Assembly: GCA_949531795.1 (NCBI GenBank)
Contig: CATIQX010000018.1
Coordinates: forward strand, 1-25,161
DNA length: 25,161 nucleotides
Direction of reading: 5' to 3'
Source: Cryomorphaceae bacterium
Lineage (GTDB): Bacteria > Bacteroidota > Bacteroidia > Flavobacteriales > BACL11
Shown: positions 22,289 to 25,161 of the stretch, one piece after another
Layout of the letters: each line of letters opens with the position of its first letter
Numbering within the stretch: position 1 is the first letter of the stretch
Notes under the pieces: generated by a model
Seen by the model: the letters and a program-made list of their open reading frames with translations, nothing else
The model's database searches: none
What the model was told of the DNA's origin: nothing
Made by a program: the position numbers and the translations under genes

Positions 22289-24196
22289 ATGAGTAAAATT
22301 ATTGGAATCGATTTAGGAACAACAAATTCATGTGTTTCTGTAATGGAAGGGAATGAGCCGGTGGTTATCCCAAATGCGGAAGGAGCAAGAACAACTCCTT
22401 CAATTGTTGCTTTCATTGAAGGTGGTGAGCGTAAGGTAGGAGATAGTGCAAAGCGTCAAGCAATCACTAATCCAACAAAAACTATAGCATCTATAAAAAG
22501 ATTTATGGGTGAGAGTTTCTCAGCAATGGCTAAGGAAATTAAAAATGTTTCATATAAAGTAGTTAAAGGAGATAATAATACTCCAAGAGTTGATATTGAT
22601 GGTAGACTGTATTCCCCTCAAGAAATTTCAGCAATGGTATTGCAGAAAATGAAAAAAACAGCTGAAGATTATTTAGGAACCTCCGTTACTGAAGCAGTTG
22701 TAACTGTACCTGCTTATTTTAATGACGCACAAAGACAAGCAACTAAAGAAGCTGGAGAAATCGCAGGTCTTACAGTTAAAAGAATTATTAATGAGCCAAC
22801 TGCTGCTGCATTAGCGTATGGCTTTGATAAGTCAGATGAAGATAAAACAATTGCTGTTTTTGATTTAGGAGGGGGTACTTTTGATATTTCTATTCTTGAT
22901 TTAGGAGATGGAGTTTTCGAGGTAAAATCAACTAATGGAGATACGCATTTGGGAGGAGATGATTTTGATCAAGTGATTATTGATTGGCTAGCGGAAGAGT
23001 TCAAAAAGGAAGAAAGCATGGATTTAAGGGAAGATCCTATGGCTTTGCAAAGACTTAAAGAAGCTGCTGAAAAAGCTAAAGTTGAACTTTCTTCATCTAC
23101 ACAAACTGAAATTAATTTGCCTTATGTTACTGCTACAGCTTCAGGACCTAAGCATTTAGTTAGATCTTTAACAAGAGCACAATTTGAACAATTAGCTGAT
23201 AAATTAATTCAAGCTACTATTGTCCCTTGTAAAAAGGCAATGAAGGATGCGAAAATGACTATTTCAGACATTGATGAGGTTATCTTAGTAGGTGGTTCAA
23301 CACGTATTCCAGCTATACAAAATGTAGTAGAAAAATATTTTGGAAAATCTCCATCAAAAGGAGTAAATCCTGATGAGGTTGTTGCAGTTGGAGCCGCTAT
23401 ACAAGGGGGTGTATTGTCAGGTGATGTCACCGATGTTTTGCTATTAGATGTAACTCCTCTTTCATTAGGAATAGAAACTATGGGAAGCGTAATGACAAAA
23501 TTAATTGAAGCGAATACAACTATTCCTACAAAAAAATCAGAAGTATTCTCTACTGCCGCTGATAATCAGCCTGCTGTTGATATTCATGTATTGCAAGGTG
23601 AGCGTCCAATGGCTACTGATAATAAGTCAATTGGTCGTTTCCAATTATCAGATATTCCACCAGCACAAAGAGGAATACCGCAAATTGAAGTAACTTTTGA
23701 TATTGATGCAAATGGAATATTAAATGTATCAGCAAAAGATAAAGCTACAGGTAAAGAACAAAATATAAAAATTGAGGCTTCTTCAGGTCTTTCAGATGAG
23801 GAAATTGAAAAAATGAAGCAAGACGCTGAAGCAAACGCTGAATCTGATAATCAAGCAAAGGAAACAGCTGATAAAATTAATGCTGCTGATGGAATGATTT
23901 TTCAAACTGAAAAGCAATTAAAAGAATTTGGCGAAAAATTATCGGATGATAAAAAAGCGCCAATTGAAGAGGCTTTAGTAGATTTGAAAGCATCACATGA
24001 GAGTAAAGACTTAGCTGCTATTGATACTGCAATGGAAAAAATTAATGCTGCTTGGACTGCTGCATCTGAAGAGATGTATAAAGCATCGCAAGAAGAAGGT
24101 GCTCCAGCTGAAGGTGCTCCAGCTGAAGGTGCATCTGATGATGTGACAGATGTTGAGTTCGAAGAAGTAAAAGAAGAAGCAAAAGACGAGGAATAA
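22289..24196 (+). CDS. dnaK: Chaperone DnaK (Hsp70)
   Basis: 635 residues from the ATG at 22289 (MSKIIGIDLGTTNS); an in-frame TTG at 22238 lies in the promoter and is rejected. The ATPase domain (about 1-380) has GIDLGTTNSCVSVMEG, VTVPAYFNDAQRQATK, IAVFDLGGGTFDISIL and VGGSTRIPAIQ. The interdomain linker VLLLDVTPLSLGIET and the substrate-binding domain follow. The C-terminal lid ends in a GAPAEGAPAEGA stretch and DVTDVEFEEVKEE, the usual bacterial DnaK tail. It folds and rescues cytoplasmic proteins with DnaJ and GrpE, neither of which is in the window. A strong terminator follows at 24223-24249. Confidence 0.98.
   Translation: MSKIIGIDLGTTNSCVSVMEGNEPVVIPNAEGARTTPSIVAFIEGGERKVGDSAKRQAITNPTKTIASIKRFMGESFSAMAKEIKNVSYKVVKGDNNTPRVDIDGRLYSPQEISAMVLQKMKKTAEDYLGTSVTEAVVTVPAYFNDAQRQATKEAGEIAGLTVKRIINEPTAAALAYGFDKSDEDKTIAVFDLGGGTFDISILDLGDGVFEVKSTNGDTHLGGDDFDQVIIDWLAEEFKKEESMDLREDPMALQRLKEAAEKAKVELSSSTQTEINLPYVTATASGPKHLVRSLTRAQFEQLADKLIQATIVPCKKAMKDAKMTISDIDEVILVGGSTRIPAIQNVVEKYFGKSPSKGVNPDEVVAVGAAIQGGVLSGDVTDVLLLDVTPLSLGIETMGSVMTKLIEANTTIPTKKSEVFSTAADNQPAVDIHVLQGERPMATDNKSIGRFQLSDIPPAQRGIPQIEVTFDIDANGILNVSAKDKATGKEQNIKIEASSGLSDEEIEKMKQDAEANAESDNQAKETADKINAADGMIFQTEKQLKEFGEKLSDDKKAPIEEALVDLKASHESKDLAAIDTAMEKINAAWTAASEEMYKASQEEGAPAEGAPAEGASDDVTDVEFEEVKEEAKDEE
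24095..24131 (+). repeat. 15-bp in-frame tandem repeat in the dnaK tail
   Basis: Unit GAAGGTGCTCCAGCT occurs twice (24095-24109, 24110-24124) with a partial third copy to 24131. It encodes the EGAPAEGAPAEGA spacer of the flexible DnaK C-terminus, a place where length variation is common. Confidence 0.85.
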
Positions 24197-24222
24197 GCCC
24201 TATTACTCATAATATTTAAAAG

Positions 24223-24249
24223 AGCCCTGCATATTGCAGGGCTTTTTTT
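24223..24249 (+). terminator. Strong Rho-independent terminator of dnaK
   Basis: AGCCCTGCA (24223-24231) pairs perfectly with TGCAGGGCT (24235-24243) around a TAT loop, followed by a run of T to 24248. The next gene begins only 12 bases beyond it. Confidence 0.92.
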
Positions 24250-24260
24250 ATCTTTACAAA

Positions 24261-25157
24261 ATGATAAAGAAAATACTGGTACTATTATTTTCCCCTTTTA
24301 TTATAACTGCTCAGTCTGCATTTATTAGTGGATTTCATACCTTATGTGATAATGAAAAAGAAGTTCTTATAGAAATTGGATTTATAGGAACCCCACCTTT
24401 TAATTTTATTTATGCTATTGATAATATTAATCAGTCGGCTTGTCAAAATATTTATGATAACCCATATTTTTTACCTGTAAGTAGTCAAGGGATCTATACA
24501 ATTACTTCTTTTAACGATGCGGTTTCTGTAGGTACTTTTGATGGTAGCTCTGAAGTTATTTCACTTTCAAGTCCTGTAGCAATTATAAATTATGAGGCAG
24601 ATACATTATCAGTCTTATATCCTAATTTAGTGTATATTAATGCGTCATTAGGTAATATAGATTCAATAATTTGGATTTTTGGTGATGATAAGTCTAATAG
24701 TTTTTCTCAAACTGTTTATCACGTATATTTATCCGATTCTAACGGGATAGGGATTCCAGCAATTTATCAAGATTCATTAATTGTAATTGATGATAACGGT
24801 TGTTCTGATACAGCTATTCATCAGGTTTTTATAAAGGATGAATATTGGCTGTATATTCCTAATGCTTTTACGCCTAATCTTGATGATAACAATAGAAACG
24901 AGAAATTCTGTTTTGAATATCATTCAATTAGAGAAAATTCTCTTTTATTTAAAGTGTTTAATCTGCAAGGTGAGATAGTATTTCAGTCAACTGACGCAGT
25001 AGGCTTAAGTTGTAGCTCTCTTGAAGGGGGTTGGGACGGGACATATCTTAGAACTAAAGAAAAATTATTATCAGGAATATACTCCTATAGTTTATACTTT
25101 CAAGAAATTGAAGGTTGGAAACATAATAATTACGGAACAATAACTTTAATAAGGTAA
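24261..25157 (+). CDS. Secreted protein with T9SS type B (gliding-motility-type) C-terminal domain
   Basis: 298 residues from the ATG at 24261; an upstream in-frame TTG (24234) lies inside the dnaK terminator. A signal peptide spans about 1-18 (MIKKILVLLFSPFIITAQ). The middle contains a PKD-like fold with IIWIFGDDKSNSFSQTVYHVY. The last ~100 residues, from YIPNAFTPNLDDNNRNEKFC to SGIYSYSLYFQEIEGWKHNNYGTITLIR, are the CHU_C-type domain that directs type B cargo to the type IX secretion system. Such proteins are surface adhesins or secreted factors. Most type B cargo proteins are much larger; this is a small one. Possible -7 box TATCTTTA lies at 24249-24256, directly after the dnaK terminator. 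Confidence 0.88.
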   Translation: MIKKILVLLFSPFIITAQSAFISGFHTLCDNEKEVLIEIGFIGTPPFNFIYAIDNINQSACQNIYDNPYFLPVSSQGIYTITSFNDAVSVGTFDGSSEVISLSSPVAIINYEADTLSVLYPNLVYINASLGNIDSIIWIFGDDKSNSFSQTVYHVYLSDSNGIGIPAIYQDSLIVIDDNGCSDTAIHQVFIKDEYWLYIPNAFTPNLDDNNRNEKFCFEYHSIRENSLLFKVFNLQGEIVFQSTDAVGLSCSSLEGGWDGTYLRTKEKLLSGIYSYSLYFQEIEGWKHNNYGTITLIR

Positions 25158-25161
25158 GGTT

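Noticed and set aside
23902..24210. Minus-strand Ser/Ala-rich open frame of 102 codons
   Set aside because: It is the antisense of the dnaK tail; low-complexity repeats there keep the reverse frame open.

Overview
The window looks like a chromosomal segment of a low-GC member of the Bacteroidota, probably a marine Flavobacteriales bacterium. The evidence is a SusC/RagA-type TonB-dependent receptor, two type A and one type B type IX secretion (T9SS) cargo proteins, a DUF4249 lipoprotein, a 6S RNA of flavobacterial layout between zapA and rny, and a recurrent promoter box TAnnTTTG just upstream of genes. There are no mobile elements, CRISPR arrays, tRNAs or rRNAs that I can see. Most of the window is core chromosome.

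Layout. 1-1318 (-): N-terminal part of a TonB-dependent receptor that runs off the left edge. 1319-1788: a 470-base intergenic stretch with a 21-bp tandem repeat, a two-hairpin element and a good promoter for an arsenate reductase (1789-2208, +). 2236-3936 (-): M23 endopeptidase. 4040-6373 (+): a cell-division and RNA-turnover block with a small coiled-coil protein, ZapA, 6S RNA and RNase Y, closed by a bidirectional terminator. 6430-7991 (-): ddl and a SPOR-domain membrane protein. Divergent from these (8084-11694, +) are a membrane PASTA protein, a T9SS cargo protein and an RluD-type pseudouridine synthase. The ddl, SPOR, PASTA and M23 genes together give the left half a cell-envelope and division theme.

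11698-16174 (-) is the most distinctive part. It holds, in transcription order, an MbnP-like lipoprotein, a di-heme peroxidase of the MauG/MbnH/CcpA superfamily, an M43 metalloprotease with a T9SS tail, and the futalosine-pathway enzyme MqnE. The MbnP-like protein and the peroxidase are 10 bp apart and share a Cys-containing repeat (GCxDxxAxNY...C) just after their lipidation sites. By analogy with the methanobactin-locus pair MbnP/MbnH, they may form a surface copper or redox module in which the di-heme enzyme oxidises a Trp of its partner. No methanobactin gene is visible.

16329-25157: priA, an FMN-dependent reductase, the convergent panB-rluA pair (TAATG overlap), a DUF4249 lipoprotein, dnaK with an unusual upstream region (a sigma-54-like TGGCAC-N5-TTGCA overlapping a sigma-70-like TTGACG-N18-TATAAT), a strong terminator, and a type B T9SS cargo protein. 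Several genes have the TAnnTTTG box only 4-6 bases before the start codon, suggesting leaderless or nearly leaderless mRNAs.
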